A stretch of 64,000 nt of DNA from Pseudomonas sp. B21_DOA (GCA_030544685.1 CP086683.1:5022001-5086000), one strand, 5' to 3'. Shown: positions 1 to 10,941, numbered from the stretch's first letter. Made by a program: numbers and translations. The notes: generated by a model not told the origin, from the sequence alone.

Positions 1-3000
1 GGCACCAGCAAACGCTCGGTGGCGGCGTCGAAGTTGATCGAATAGAAATGCAGTTCACAGTCGTCCGGGCGCATGCCGAAACGTTCGATCACCGCCTGAC
101 AGTGCATGGCAATTTCGCCGTGGGAGACCACCACGCCTTTCGGTTTGCCGGTCGAGCCCGAGGTGTAAATCAGGTAGGCCTGATGTTGCGGCAGGCTGAT
201 AAACGGCAGCGCGCTGGCCGGGAAGCTGGCCAACGCTGCACTGTCATCTTCCAGGCACCAGCGCGCCACGCTTGGCGGCAACTCACCGAGGGCTTCGAAC
301 ATCGCCCGATCGCTGAGTAGCAAGCCGATACGACTGTCTTCGATCATGTAGTGCAAACGATCCAGCGGATACTCCGGATCCAGCGGCACATAGGCGCCGC
401 CAGCCTCGAGAATCGCCAGCAGGCCGATGACCATTTCCAGCGAACGCTCCAGCGCCAGACCGACCCGCACTTGCGGGCCGACCCCACGTTCACGCAGCGC
501 CCAGGCCAGACGATTGGCCCGGGCATCGAGTTCGGCATAGCCCAGGGTCTGCCCCGCAAAGGTCAGCGCCGGTGCGTCTTTGCGCGCCAGTGCCTGTTCG
601 GCGAACAGATGATGGATGCACTGGTCGAGACGATGCTCGCCCGGCTCGACACCGAGGCTGTCGAGCAGGTGCTGTTGCTCGGTGTTGTCGAGCAACGGCA
701 GTTCGCTGAGGCGCTGCTGTGGATCAGCGATCAACGCTTCAAGCAGGTTGCGCCAATGCCTGGCCATGCGTTCGATGGTCGGTTCGTCGAACAGATCGGT
801 GCTGTAGGTCAGGCAGCAACCGAGCCGATGGTCGAGGTCGGTGACTTCCAGATTGAGGTCGAACTTGGTCGCCCGCGCATCGTTGGCCAGATACTCGACA
901 GTCATCCCAGCCAGGGTGCGGCTCTGCTGGAATTCCCAGCGCTGCACGTTGCACATCACCTGGAACAACGGGTTGTAAGCCGCGCTGCGCGGTGGCTGCA
1001 AGGCTTCGACCAAATGATCGAACGGCAGATCCTGATGGGACTGGCCTTCGATCACGGTGTGGCGCACCTGCTCGAACAATTCGCCGACCGACATCTGCCC
1101 GTCGAGCTGGCAACGCAGCACCTGGGTGTTGAGGAACGCCCCGATCAGCCCTTCGCTTTCCGGGCGGATGCGGTTGGCCACCGGTGCGCCGATGCGCAGG
1201 TCGGTCTGGCCGCTGTAGCGGTAGAGCAACGTGGCGAGCGCGGCGGTCATGGTCATGAACAGGGTCAGGCCGTTTTGCGCATTGAACGTCCGCACCCGCG
1301 CAGCGAGATCATCGCTCAGATCGAAACGGAACAGCTCGCCCCGATGGCTCTGTACCGGCGGACGCGGACGGTCGCCGGGCAATTCCAGCAACGGATGCTC
1401 ACGGCCGAGTTGCGCGGTCCAGTAATCGAGCTGGCGCTGGCGCTCGCCGGACTCCAGCCAGTTGCGCTGCCAGACGCTGTAGTCGAGGTATTGCACCGGC
1501 AGCGGCTCGAGCGGTGTTTCCCGCTCATCGACGAACGCTTCGTACAGCGCACTGAGTTCACGGGCAAAGATGTCCATTGCCCAGCCTTCGGTGACGATGT
1601 GGTGCAAGGTCAGGACGAAGTAATGCTCGTGCTCGGCGGTCTTGACCAGACAGGCACGTAGCAACGGACCAGTTTCCAGATCGAACGGCTGGTGCGCTTC
1701 TGCGTCAGCCAGTTGTTGCACTTGTTGCTCGCGCAGCTGCGCCGGCAGGCTGGAAAAATCCTTCCAGCCCATGCGCACACCGGTCTCGGCATGCACCTGT
1801 TGGCGGGCGACGCCATCGACACTTGGGAATGTGGTGCGCAAGGTTTCGTGGCGCAGGATCAGCGCCTGCAACGCGGCCTCGAAATGCTCGACATGCAGCA
1901 CGCCGCGCAAGCGCGCCATACCGCCGACGTTGTACGCCGGGCTGTCCGGTTCCATCTGCCAGAGGAACCACATGCGCTGCTGCGAATAGGACAGCGGCAC
2001 CGCTTGGCTGCGGTCGATTTTTGCAATCGGCAACTGTTGATTGGTGCGACCGCTGACCTGGATCAGGCGAATCTGTTCGGCGTAATCGCCCAGTTCGCTG
2101 TGCTCGAACAAGGTGCGCAGCGGCAGCTCCACGTCACAGGCCTGGCGTGTGCGTGAAATGATTTGCGTGGCCAGCAGCGAGTGACCGCCGAGGGCGAAGA
2201 AATCATCACGCAGGCCGACCTGGCTCAGGCCGAGCACCTCGCGCCAGATGCCGGCGATCTGTTGCTCCAGCTCAGTGACCGGTTCGATGTGTTCACGCAC
2301 TTGCCATTGCGGCTCGGGCAAGGCGCGGCGGTCGAGTTTGCCGCTGGGGCTGAGCGGCATCGCGTCGAGGCGCAGCAGTTGCGCCGGGACCATGTAATCC
2401 GGCAGCTCAGCGGCCAAAGCGTTCTTCAGCCAAGCGATTTGTTGGTCGGCATTTTCCTGCGTATCGCTCGCCGTGAAGTAGCCGATCAGTTGCCCACCGG
2501 CAGCGGTTTCGCGCACCAGTACCACGGCCTGGGCGACGCCATTTTGCGCCAGCAGTCGCGCCTGGATTTCTTCCGGTTCGACGCGAAAGCCACGCAGCTT
2601 GACCTGCTGATCGAGACGGCCGAGGTATTCGATCACGCCATCCGAGGACCAGCGCGCACGGTCGCCGGTGCGGTACAAACGGGCGCCCTGCTCGCCCAGT
2701 GGATCGACGACAAAACGCTCGGCGGTCAACGCCGGACGACCAAGGTAACCGCGAGCCAGACCAAGACCGCTGATGCACAGTTCACCCGCGACACCCGCCG
2801 GCACTGGATTGAGATCGGCATCAAGGATGCGGCAGACCACATTGCCCAGCGGCCGGCCAATCGGCGAGCGCTCGCCATCGGCAGTTGTGCAGTGCCAATG
2901 GGTGACGTTGATCGCGGTTTCCGTCGGCCCGTAGCGGTTGTGTAACTGCACCGCTGGCAATTGCGCCAGTACCCGGTTGCGCAACTCGGCGGGCAAGGCT

Positions 3001-6000
3001 TCACCGCCGGAAAACACCCGGCGCAGGCTGGTGCACTCGGCACTCAGCGGCTCGTCGATGAACAGCGCCAGCAGCGGCGGCACGAAGTGCAGCGTGGTCA
3101 CGCCGTGCTTCTGGATCAGTTGCGCAATGCGATGCGGGTCACGGTGCTCGCCGGGGCGGCAAGCAGCAGACGCGCGCCAGTGATCAGCGGCCAGAAGCAT
3201 TCCCACACCGAGACGTCGAAACTGATCGGCGCTTTTTGCATCAGCACGTCGGTTTCGTCGAGGCGGTAAGTGTCCTGCATCCATTGCAGGCGCTCGGCCA
3301 GCGCGGCGTGGGTGTTGCCGACGCCTTTCGGTTGCCCGGTGGAACCCGAGGTGTAAATCACGTAGGCGAGGTTATCGCCGTGCAGTCGCAGGCCCGGTGC
3401 CTGGCTCGGCCATTTATCCAGGTGCAGCGCATCCATGGCGATCACGCTGACACCGTCGCTGGCCGGCAAACGCTCGAGCAATTGCGTCTGGGTAAGGAGC
3501 AGTGCGACGCCGCTGTCGCGGAGCATGTACGCGAGGCGTTCGGCCGGATAATCCGGATCAAGCGGCACATAGGCGCCGCCGGCCTTGATGATCGCCAGCA
3601 GACCGATCAGCAGTTGCGGCGAACGCTCGGCGGCAATGGCCACGCACACGTCCGGGCCAACGCCTTTGTCGCGCAGGTAATGGGCGAGGCGGTTGGCTTG
3701 CGCGTGCAGCTCGGCAAAATCCAGACTACCGCCGTCCCACACCAGCGCGGTGCGTTGCGGGTGTTGCGCAATTGTTGCTCGAGCAGTTCCGGCAGCCAGT
3801 GTTGCGCCGGGATGCACGGAGCAACGCTCCAGTCCTTCTGCTGACTCTGCTCGCTGGCGGTCAGCAAGCACAGATCGCCGATGGCCTGCTTTGGCTGTTC
3901 GCAGACCTCGCTGAGCAGATTATGGAAATGCTCGGCCAGACGCTCGATGGTCGTGGCATCGAACAGTTCGCTGGCGTAGTCGAACGCCAAGCTCAGACGC
4001 CCGTTGCGATCCTCTTCGCTGTGCAATTGCAGATCGAACTTGGCCTCGCGGCTGTGCCACGGCAGTTCTTCGGCGAGCAGACCGGGCAGGCGCTTGAGCG
4101 CACTGAGGTCGCGCTGCTGATGGTTGAACATGACCTGGAACAGTCCCTGTTCGCGGGCCTGCGGGAAAGCTTCGAGTAGTTGTTCGAAGGGCAGATCCTG
4201 ATGGGCCTGGGCGCCGAGTGCGGCCTGGCGGGTCTGGTTCAGCAGCTCGGCAAATGTCAGGCGCGAATCGATTTGCGCACGCAACACCTGGGTATTGATG
4301 AAGAAGCCGATCAGGCTTTGGGTTTCCAGGCGCGGACGGTTGGCGTTGGGCACGCCGATGCGAATGTCGCGCTGTCCGCTGTAGCGGTGCAGCAAACTTT
4401 GGAATGCGGCGAGCAGGAGCATGAACGGCGTGGCCTCGTGGGCCTGCGCGGTCTGGCGGATCGCCTCGCTGAGCTTGCTACTCAAGCGCACGCTGTGGCG
4501 CGCGGCGCTGTGGTTGGTTCTGGTCGAGCGCGGGTGATCGGTGGCCAGTTCCAGCGTCGGATGGTCTTCGCCCAGTTGCGCTTTCCAGTACGCCAGTTGC
4601 CGCTCGCCCTCGCCTTGCGCCAGCCATTGCCGCTGCCAGTTGCCGTAGTCGGCGTATTGCGTGGGCAGCGCTGCCAGCGTCGCCGTTGCACCTTGGGTAG
4701 CGGCGGCATAGAGGCGCGAGAATTCGTCGAGAAGAATATTCAGCGACCAACCGTCGGCGATGACGTGGTGCATCGTCACCAGCAATTGATGCTCTTCATC
4801 ATCGAGGCGCACCAGTGTCACCGCCAGCAACGGGCCTTTTTCCAGATCGAACCGAGTGCGCGCCTGGTCTTCGCGAATCTGCTCGGCGCGGGCTTCACGC
4901 TCGGCCATTGGCAAGTCGCTGATGTCGATCAGTTGCAGGTTGAATTCGGCATCCGCGAGCACTTGCTGCAATGCCACGCCGTCACGCTCGAAGAAACGTG
5001 TGCGCAGTGATTCATGGCGTTCGATCAGTTGCTCAAAGCTGCCGCGCACGGCGTTTACGTCCAGCTCGCCCCGCAGGCGCAGGCCACCGGGAATGTTGTA
5101 GGCGCTGCTCTGTGGATCGAGTTGCCAAGTGATCCACAGGCGGTTTTGTGCCAGCGACTGTGGCATCGGTTCGCTGCGCGATAACGTGCTGATTGCATCG
5201 TGGGCGCTGCCGCCAGTCTGTTGTTGCTGCGCCACAGCGGCGGCGAAGGCGCACAGGGTGGGCGCTTCGAACAGCAGGCGCAGGCTCAGCTCGACACCGA
5301 GTGCGTCGCGAACCCGCGCGACCACTTGCGTGGCGGCGATCGAGTTGCCGCCGAGCAGGAAAAAGTGATCGTGGGCGTTGACCTGCTTGACGTTGAGTTG
5401 CTCGGCCCAGATTTGCCCGATCAACGCTTCAAGGTCCGAAGTGCTGCTGGTCGCGTTTTCCGTTGCGGCTGCGATCGAAGGGAACAGCGCGTAACTGTCG
5501 AGGCTGCCATCAGCCAGACGATTGCGGCACGCCGAGCGCTGCAGTTTGCCGCTGGAGGTTTTCGGCAACGCGCCCGGATTGAGCAGCACCACCACGCTTG
5601 GCGCTTCCTGATACGCCTCGGCCACGGCTTGGCGAATGGCTTTGATCAGCGCATCTGGCGCAAGGATTTTCTGCACGCTGCGGCTGATTTCCGCAGCGAT
5701 GCCGATGCCCTCTTCGCCGTTGTGAGTGACCGCGAACGCCGCCACCCGGCCTTTGCGCACCACTTCGACTTCGCGCTCGACGGTCTGCTCGATGTCCTGC
5801 GGGTAGAGGTTATGGCCTCGGACGATGAGCATGTCTTTCAGGCGCCCGGTGACGAACAGTTCGCCGTCACGGATAAAACCCAGATCGCCGGTGCGCAACC
5901 AGGTGCGGCCGGCGTGCTGCACGAAGGTCTTGGCGCTGGCTTCGGGGTTGCGCCAGTAACCGTGGGCGATGCTCGGGCCCGCAGCCCAGACTTCACCGAC

Positions 6001-7173
6001 GGCGTTGTCGGCGAGTTCTTCGAGGGTATTCGGTTCGACGATCAGCACCGCGTGTTCCGGCTGGCTGATGCCGCAACTCATGATCGCATTGCCTTCGCCC
6101 GGCTCGGCGCGGTTTTGCGCCAGCGCCTGATCGTCCACGCGCAGCGCCGGGATGCCAGTGCCGCGCGGTGTGCCAGCGACGAACAGAGTCGCCTCGGCCA
6201 GACCGTACGAAGCCATGAAACTGTTTTCGCTGAAACCGCAGGCGGCGAATTTTTCAGCGAAGCGCTCGAGGGTGTCGAGGCGGATCGGCTCGGAGCCGGA
6301 ATAGGCCACGCGCCAACGGCTCAGATCGAGGCGCTCAAGGGCCGATTCGCTGACCCTTTCACTGCACAAGCGGTAGGCGAAATCCGGCCCGCCGCTGATG
6401 GTGCCGCCGTATTCGGCGATCGCTTCCAGCCAGCGCAATGGCCGGCCGAGGAAGTAGGCCGGCGACATCAGAATGCACGGCACGCCGCTGAAAATCGGCT
6501 GCAACAGACCGCCGATCAGCCCCATGTCGTGGTACAGCGGCAACCAACTGACGATGACGTCGTCCGGGTTAACGTCGATGCCGAAACCGTGACGGATCAG
6601 CAGTTCATTGGCGACGAGGTTGCCATGGCTGACCTGCACACCCTTGGGCAACGCGGTGGAGCCGGAAGTGTATTGCAGAAAGGCGATGTGTTCGGGCGGC
6701 AGGCTCGGTTCAACCCACTGTTCGGCCAGTGCGCTGTCGAGGGTGTCGACACACAACAGCGGCGGCGCGCCGTCGATTTGTTGCAAGGCATCGCGCAGGT
6801 CGGCGCTGGTCAGCAACAGCGTGGGTTCGGCGTCGACAATGATCGACAGCAATCGCTCCTGATGATGACGACGCGCGGATTCCGGCGGATAGGCCGGCAC
6901 CGCAATCACACCGGCGTACAGGCAACCGAAAAACGCCGCGACGTAATCCGCGCCACTGGGAAACAGCAGCACCGCACGCTCACCGAATCCAGCCTGAGCC
7001 TGCAACGCAGCAGCGATGGTGCGCGCGCGTTGATCCAGTTCGCGATAGCTGAGCACCACAGCCTGATCGGCGTTTTCGGCGAGAAAACGCAAGGCCAGTC
7101 GGTCCGGCGTCAGGGCCGCGCGACGCTTGAGGGCATGGACCAGGGTGCTGGGGAGTTCGAACGCGTCGGTCAT
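1..7173 (-). CDS. pvdL: Pyoverdine chromophore peptide synthetase PvdL (3' end outside window; two frame breaks)
   Basis: Non-ribosomal peptide synthetase that starts the pyoverdine peptide in the cytoplasm. Domains in order: fatty acyl-AMP ligase (residues about 1-580, motif YTSGSTALPKG), carrier domain (LGGNS near 610), condensation (HHVIADGW near 800), adenylation (YTSGSTGQPKG near 1275), carrier (LGGHS near 1660), condensation (HHIVTEGW near 1860), then a second amino-acid adenylation domain (YTSGSTGKPKG near 2335) cut by the window edge. An acyl-ligase start followed by amino-acid modules is the PvdL layout; in that family the modules load Glu, Tyr and Dab. The frame breaks near 3772 (AA run) and 3153-3156 (GGGG); adding one base at each restores the protein. 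Between 3150 and 1 the frame is open. The gene lies divergent from pvdS, with a PvdS-type promoter upstream. Confidence 0.93.
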
Positions 7174-7326
7174 GAGGTTTCCTGCCTGAATTCGGCTTGC
7201 AAGTGGAATCGGGTAGCTGCGTCACACCTGTCGAGAGGCGTGCGGGGCGCGGTCTGTGCCGACCGCGCGAGGCATCGAAATGCGCTGGGGCCGGGGATCT
7301 GCACCCGGCACCATTCACCAATGAGA

Positions 7327-7350
7327 ACGGATGACCTGGGGAAATAATTA
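7327..7350 (-). promoter_or_regulatory. Probable PvdS-dependent promoter (IS box) of pvdL
   Basis: On the minus strand TAATT (7350-7346) is followed by 16 bases and CGT (7329-7327). The iron-starvation box recognised by the sigma factor PvdS is TAAAT-N16/17-CGT, so this matches with one mismatch and correct spacing. It lies about 150 bases upstream of the pvdL start and implies a long leader. Confidence 0.6.
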
Positions 7351-7443
7351 GTCGGCAGGCGCGACGTCCAGCAGGGCTGGGGTGCGGCGGCGTGTCGCAG
7401 TTCGCAAAACACATCGCCTTACAGCAATACCTCTCTTTCTCAT

Positions 7444-7472
7444 TTGACAATCATTATCATTCAACATAATTT
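7444..7472 (+). promoter_or_regulatory. pvdS promoter with overlapping Fur box
   Basis: TTGACA (7444-7449) and TAATTT (7467-7472) are separated by 17 bases, a good sigma70 promoter. The spacer reads ATCATTATCATTC and, with the preceding GACA, gives a strong match to the Fur consensus GATAATGATAATCATTATC. Fur with iron would block the promoter, which is the known control of pvdS. The start codon is 73 bases downstream of the -10. Confidence 0.85.
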
Positions 7473-7544
7473 GTCGCTCGATGTGTAGGACGGCGCCGTC
7501 CCCCGAGGCCCTCCCACTAACCTATTGGCAGCAAGGTGATTTCC

Positions 7545-8099
7545 ATGACGGAACAAGTATCCACAAGCAGGTGCGATTCACCGCTACTTCAGGCATTCGT
7601 CGACAATCGACTGATTCTGGTCAAGATTGCAGCGCGCATTACCGGCTGCAGGTCTCGCGCCGAAGACGTGGTGCAGGATGCGTTTTTCCGACTGCAATCG
7701 GCGCCGCCGATCACGTCGTCGATCAAGGCTCAGCTGAGCTACCTGTTCCAGATCGTGCGCAACCTCGCCATCGATCATTACCGCAAGCAGGCGCTCGAAC
7801 AGAAATACTCAGGCCCGGAAGAGGAAGGCTTGAACGTGGTGATTCAGGGCGCTTCGCCGGAAACTTCGCACATCAACTTCTCGACCCTCGAACACATCGC
7901 CGATGCGCTGACCGAGCTGCCCAGCCGCACCCGTTATGCCTTCGAGATGTACCGCTTGCACGGCGTACCGCAGAAAGACATCGCCAAGGAACTGGGCGTA
8001 TCGCCCACCCTGGTCAACTTCATGATTCGTGATGCGCTGGTGCACTGCCGCAAGGTCTCGGGCAATCGGCGGGATGCGGTGATCGCGGGTCGTCGTTAG
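7545..8099 (+). CDS. pvdS: ECF sigma factor PvdS (iron starvation sigma factor)
   Basis: Extracytoplasmic-function sigma70 factor of 184 residues that directs RNA polymerase to pyoverdine genes under iron limitation. It has the region 2 segment (SRAEDVVQDAFFRLQ) and the region 4 helix-turn-helix (VPQKDIAKELGVSPTLVNF). The ATG at 7545 is preceded by a strong AAGGTGA at 7533-7539; an upstream in-frame GTG at 7536 lies inside that ribosome site and was not used. The overall sequence closely matches PvdS/PbrA as I know it from fluorescent pseudomonads. It is divergent from pvdL, and its promoter carries a Fur box. Confidence 0.96.
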   Translation: MTEQVSTSRCDSPLLQAFVDNRLILVKIAARITGCRSRAEDVVQDAFFRLQSAPPITSSIKAQLSYLFQIVRNLAIDHYRKQALEQKYSGPEEEGLNVVIQGASPETSHINFSTLEHIADALTELPSRTRYAFEMYRLHGVPQKDIAKELGVSPTLVNFMIRDALVHCRKVSGNRRDAVIAGRR

Positions 8100-8122
8100 G
8101 ATCCGGATTCTGCGTCAAGCCA

Positions 8123-8193
8123 TTCGCGAGCAGGCTCGCTCCCACAGGGTTTGAACAACGACACAAATCCAGTGGGAGCGAGCCTGCTCGCGA
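8123..8193. repeat. REP doublet
   Basis: Two copies of a roughly 25-base palindromic element in inverted orientation: GCGAGCAGGCTCGCTCCCAC (8126-8145) and its inverse at 8172-8191. This is the typical REP/REPIN arrangement of P. fluorescens intergenic spaces. It fills the gap between the convergent genes pvdS and the acetyltransferase. Confidence 0.85.
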
Positions 8194-8233
8194 AACCGGC
8201 CTCAGACTCAACGCAATACCGAGGCCGAACGCA

Positions 8234-9247
8234 TCAGGCCAAGCTGCACCGATCAAAAAACCGCTCCCGCCCCAGAATCATCAGCGCCGCGCGCTTGTGC
8301 GGAAAATCGAATTCCTTCTCGCAGTGGAAACACTGATTGTGCATATGCCCGATCATTTTCGCGTTATCGGCACGCGGCTCGGCAACCACGCGCTGGGTGC
8401 GCGGATCATCGAGAAACAGGTAATGCACCAGCGCCGATAACCAGCTCGCCACTTTGTGCGGGCCGCGATGACTTTCTTCGCCGACCAGCATGTGAATGCC
8501 ACGGTCGTAATCGCCGGCATCGTAGAACGGCGCGATGCGATCTTCCTTGGCCCAGTAGGCTTCGAAATAGGCGAACGGCTGATCATCGAAACAGCCGATC
8601 AGCGTCAGCGTGTGCGGATCGGCATCGAGCTTGTTGAGGTACTCGCGATGCTGCTCAAGGCTGCCCTCCTCCTGCCAGAAACTCGCCACGCGCGGGCTGT
8701 TCTGCCAGCGATTGAAGCGCGACAGATCTTCTTCGATTTCCAGCGTACGCAAGGAAACCCATGCGCCAAGCCGCGCATCGAAACGCCGATAGACTTCACC
8801 GCGCGGTTTCACCGGTCGCAGCGGGTGGCGCTTGCCCTGGCTGATGACCATTTGCTGCGGATAGCTGCCGGTCAGTGAAGTGCCCAGCCACGGCTGCGGC
8901 AGTTGCCAGAACAGCGTGCGCTCGCAGCGATATTCGCCGGCGACTTCGCTGTTGATCAGCAAACCGCTGCGCAACGCCTCGGTCGGCGGTTGATCGAGTT
9001 GCCAGGTTAGCTGCTGACACGCCGGGTCACGGGCGAACAACCAGTAACAGGCCGCCCATAAGGCCTGCCCGGGCAGCAGGGCATAACGTTCATCAAGCTG
9101 GATCGGGCCCTTGCCTTCACGGTTCAGGCGCAGCCGAATCAACGGTTGCCCGTCCAGGCTCAGGCTCAAGCGGCTTTCGCTGGCATCAGCGATCAAGCGA
9201 CTGCCCGAGGGCAACGCCAGGGCAGTCAGGTCGTTCAGATGGGACAT
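8234..9247 (-). CDS. Siderophore-type GNAT acetyltransferase (IucB/PvdYII-like)
   Basis: Protein of 337 residues. The C-terminal half is a GNAT acyltransferase of the siderophore family (Pfam Acetyltransf_8, found in IucB, RhbD and PvdYII), with the family signature DYDRGIHMLVGEESHRGPHK at about residues 245-265. The N-terminal 150-180 residues have no domain I recognise. Family members acylate hydroxylamine groups such as hydroxyornithine during siderophore synthesis. A perfect PvdS-type promoter lies 40 bases upstream, which places the gene in the pyoverdine regulon. Start: ATG at 9247 with only a weak ribosome site. The exact substrate (acetyl versus another acyl group on hydroxyornithine) is inferred. 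Confidence 0.82.
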   Translation of the reverse strand: MSHLNDLTALALPSGSRLIADASESRLSLSLDGQPLIRLRLNREGKGPIQLDERYALLPGQALWAACYWLFARDPACQQLTWQLDQPPTEALRSGLLINSEVAGEYRCERTLFWQLPQPWLGTSLTGSYPQQMVISQGKRHPLRPVKPRGEVYRRFDARLGAWVSLRTLEIEEDLSRFNRWQNSPRVASFWQEEGSLEQHREYLNKLDADPHTLTLIGCFDDQPFAYFEAYWAKEDRIAPFYDAGDYDRGIHMLVGEESHRGPHKVASWLSALVHYLFLDDPRTQRVVAEPRADNAKMIGHMHNQCFHCEKEFDFPHKRAALMILGRERFFDRCSLA

Positions 9248-9286
9248 GGGTCGGGCTCACGTAATCGTCGACAGTTCAACGAAGTG

Positions 9287-9310
9287 ACGTGAGTCGGGAG
9301 GGGAAATTTA
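9287..9310 (-). promoter_or_regulatory. PvdS-dependent promoter (perfect IS box)
   Basis: Minus-strand TAAAT (9310-9306), 16 bases, CGT (9289-9287): an exact match to the PvdS consensus TAAAT-N16-CGT. It is correctly oriented and 40 bases upstream of the acetyltransferase start. Confidence 0.85.
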
Positions 9311-9332
9311 AGCGCGGGACGAAAACAGCGCT

Positions 9333-10130
9333 TCAGTGATGCGGCACCGGCACCACGGCAATCCTGTACGGCTCGAAAATCTTCAACAACTCGCCGTTGT
9401 CGCGCAAACGCTGCAACAGATTGCCGAAGGCTTCGCCGCTGATCGGAGCGCTTGGTCGCAGAATCGCGTAATGGTGATAGATCTGATCGGTACGCTGGGA
9501 GGCCAGAAGCGCATCGCGGACCTTTTCGTTGCGCAGCAGGTAATCGAACAGATAGGAGCGGGTCACCAGGGCAATGTCGGCGCGCCCGCGCAGCACCATC
9601 AGCAGGTTGCTGTCATGGGAATAGGTCAGCGTGGCGTTGTAGTTTTTCGCGAGGTATTTCGGGTCGGCGTTGAAGTTGGCGAATTCGTAGTGATAACCGC
9701 TGAACAGCGCCAGACGTTTGCCTGACAGGCTGGAAAAGTAGTTCTGCTGGCGGCCATCCTCGCGCTGGGCGACAAAAATCTCGGCGTCTTCCAGGCCCAT
9801 GTCGACGTCGTCGTGGGGAATGTCCTTCCAGCCCCACTCGGGGTTCTCGAAGATCGCCATATCGATGCGGCCCTGCTTGAAATCACCGAAACGGCGCGGG
9901 ATCGACGTCGGCACCAGGACGAACTGATACTCGCTCTGCGAGCGGTTCAGCGCCTCGACCAATTGCGGCAACAGGCCGGTGTCGGCGCCGTTTTCCGGGC
10001 GAATCGTATAGGGCGGGAAATGCGCGGCGCCGACCCGGACCAATTGCGCTGACTGAGCGGGCAATACCCATAACGCAGCCAGCGCAGCGAGCATCAGCCC
10101 GGCGGCTGTCCGAATTGGCGAAGACTTCAA
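9333..10130 (-). CDS. Periplasmic solute-binding protein, family 3 (amino-acid-binding type)
   Basis: Protein of 265 residues with a signal peptide ending near the AQSAQL cleavage region (about residue 28). A type II periplasmic binding fold of the SBP_bac_3 type follows (VGAAHFPPYTIRPENGADTG... DMAIFENPEW). No ABC permease or ATPase gene is adjacent, so it may serve a remote transporter or act as an orphan sensor-type binding protein. It is downstream of atuR on the same strand and upstream of the siderophore acetyltransferase, but neither neighbour fixes its ligand. The substrate is unknown. Confidence 0.75.
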   Translation of the reverse strand: MKSSPIRTAAGLMLAALAALWVLPAQSAQLVRVGAAHFPPYTIRPENGADTGLLPQLVEALNRSQSEYQFVLVPTSIPRRFGDFKQGRIDMAIFENPEWGWKDIPHDDVDMGLEDAEIFVAQREDGRQQNYFSSLSGKRLALFSGYHYEFANFNADPKYLAKNYNATLTYSHDSNLLMVLRGRADIALVTRSYLFDYLLRNEKVRDALLASQRTDQIYHHYAILRPSAPISGEAFGNLLQRLRDNGELLKIFEPYRIAVVPVPHH

Positions 10131-10223
10131 AACACCCCACTCCCCGAAAAAATAGCGATCAATGCATTCAAGCTAGGCGGTTTCGCCGAGTTAGCCAGTT
10201 TCCCGCCCGGAACAGACGGCCAT

Positions 10224-10847
10224 TCAACGTGCTTCGAGGACCAGAATCAGCGCTTCATCGGCGAGTTGATCGAGGCTCAAACTGCCGCCGGCACGGAACC
10301 AGGTGGTGGTCCAGGACAGTGCGCCGGTGAGGAAACGTCGGGTAATAAAAACGTCGCCGCGAATGTAGCCGGCGTCCTTGGCCTCGCCCAGAACCTGCAG
10401 CCAGATGTCTTCATAAACGTCACGCAACGCAAGGACTTTAGCCTGGCCGTCTTCGGACAATGAGCGCCATTCGTACACCAGCACCGCCATCGCTTCGCCG
10501 CTGCCGCCCATGATCGACTGCAACTCGCAACGAATCAGCGCCAGCACCTTGTCGCGCACGTCGCTTGCCTCGGCCAGGGCTGCGCGCATCAACGCGGTGT
10601 TGTAGCGGATGGTCTCCTCCATCACTGCGCGAAGGATTTCATCCTTGCTTTTGAAGTGATGAAAAATACTGCCCGACTGAATGCCCACAGCGCTGGCCAG
10701 ATCACGCACCGTGGTGCGCTCGTAGCCTTTGTTGCGAAACAGGTGAGCCGCCACTTGCAGCAATTTGCCACGGGCGCTGTCCGGGTCGGTCAACTGGCCT
10801 TGCTCGACCAGTTCGCGCATGACCCGCAGGGCTTTTTGCTCGTCCAC
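10224..10847 (-). CDS. atuR: TetR-family repressor AtuR
   Basis: TetR-type regulator of 207 residues. The N-terminal helix-turn-helix (TVRDLASAVGIQSGSIFHHF, about residues 44-63) is followed by a ligand-binding helical domain. It is divergent from atuA, and the space between carries two inverted copies of a palindromic operator. AtuR of P. aeruginosa is known to repress the atu cluster and to bind two 13-bp inverted repeats in the atuA-atuR gap, which fits this arrangement. The likely inducer is a terpenoid pathway intermediate. Start: ATG at 10847, with GGAGA about 8 bases upstream. Confidence 0.9.
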   Translation of the reverse strand: MDEQKALRVMRELVEQGQLTDPDSARGKLLQVAAHLFRNKGYERTTVRDLASAVGIQSGSIFHHFKSKDEILRAVMEETIRYNTALMRAALAEASDVRDKVLALIRCELQSIMGGSGEAMAVLVYEWRSLSEDGQAKVLALRDVYEDIWLQVLGEAKDAGYIRGDVFITRRFLTGALSWTTTWFRAGGSLSLDQLADEALILVLEAR

Positions 10848-10904
10848 CCGTTCTCTCCTACAGTCGATCAGTGTGTTGCCCCCTGTAACCGCAGGGTTGC
10901 GCGC

Positions 10905-10933
10905 AATTTAAGCCGCGCGCGGGCACCAAGCAA
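10905..10933 (-). promoter_or_regulatory. Candidate atuR promoter overlapping operator 1
   Basis: Minus-strand TTGCTT (10933-10928), a 17-base spacer and TAAATT (10910-10905) form a plausible sigma70 promoter for atuR. Its -35 lies inside the first AtuR palindrome, so binding there would also give autorepression. Confidence 0.45.
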
Positions 10934-10941
10934 GCGCTTGG
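10925..10941. promoter_or_regulatory. AtuR operator 1
   Basis: ACCAAGCAAGCGCTTGG contains the perfect palindrome CAAGCGCTTG. It is the exact reverse complement of the copy at 10970-10986. Its position and number agree with the two AtuR sites described for P. aeruginosa. Confidence 0.8.

Noticed and set aside
351..1661. 436-codon open frame on the plus strand, opposite pvdL
   Set aside because: Same reason: antisense shadow of condensation-domain coding sequence.
5200..7347. 715-codon open frame on the plus strand, opposite pvdL
   Set aside because: It is the antisense of a conserved synthetase in a high-GC genome, has no recognisable domain or ribosome site, and its residues mirror pvdL codon bias.
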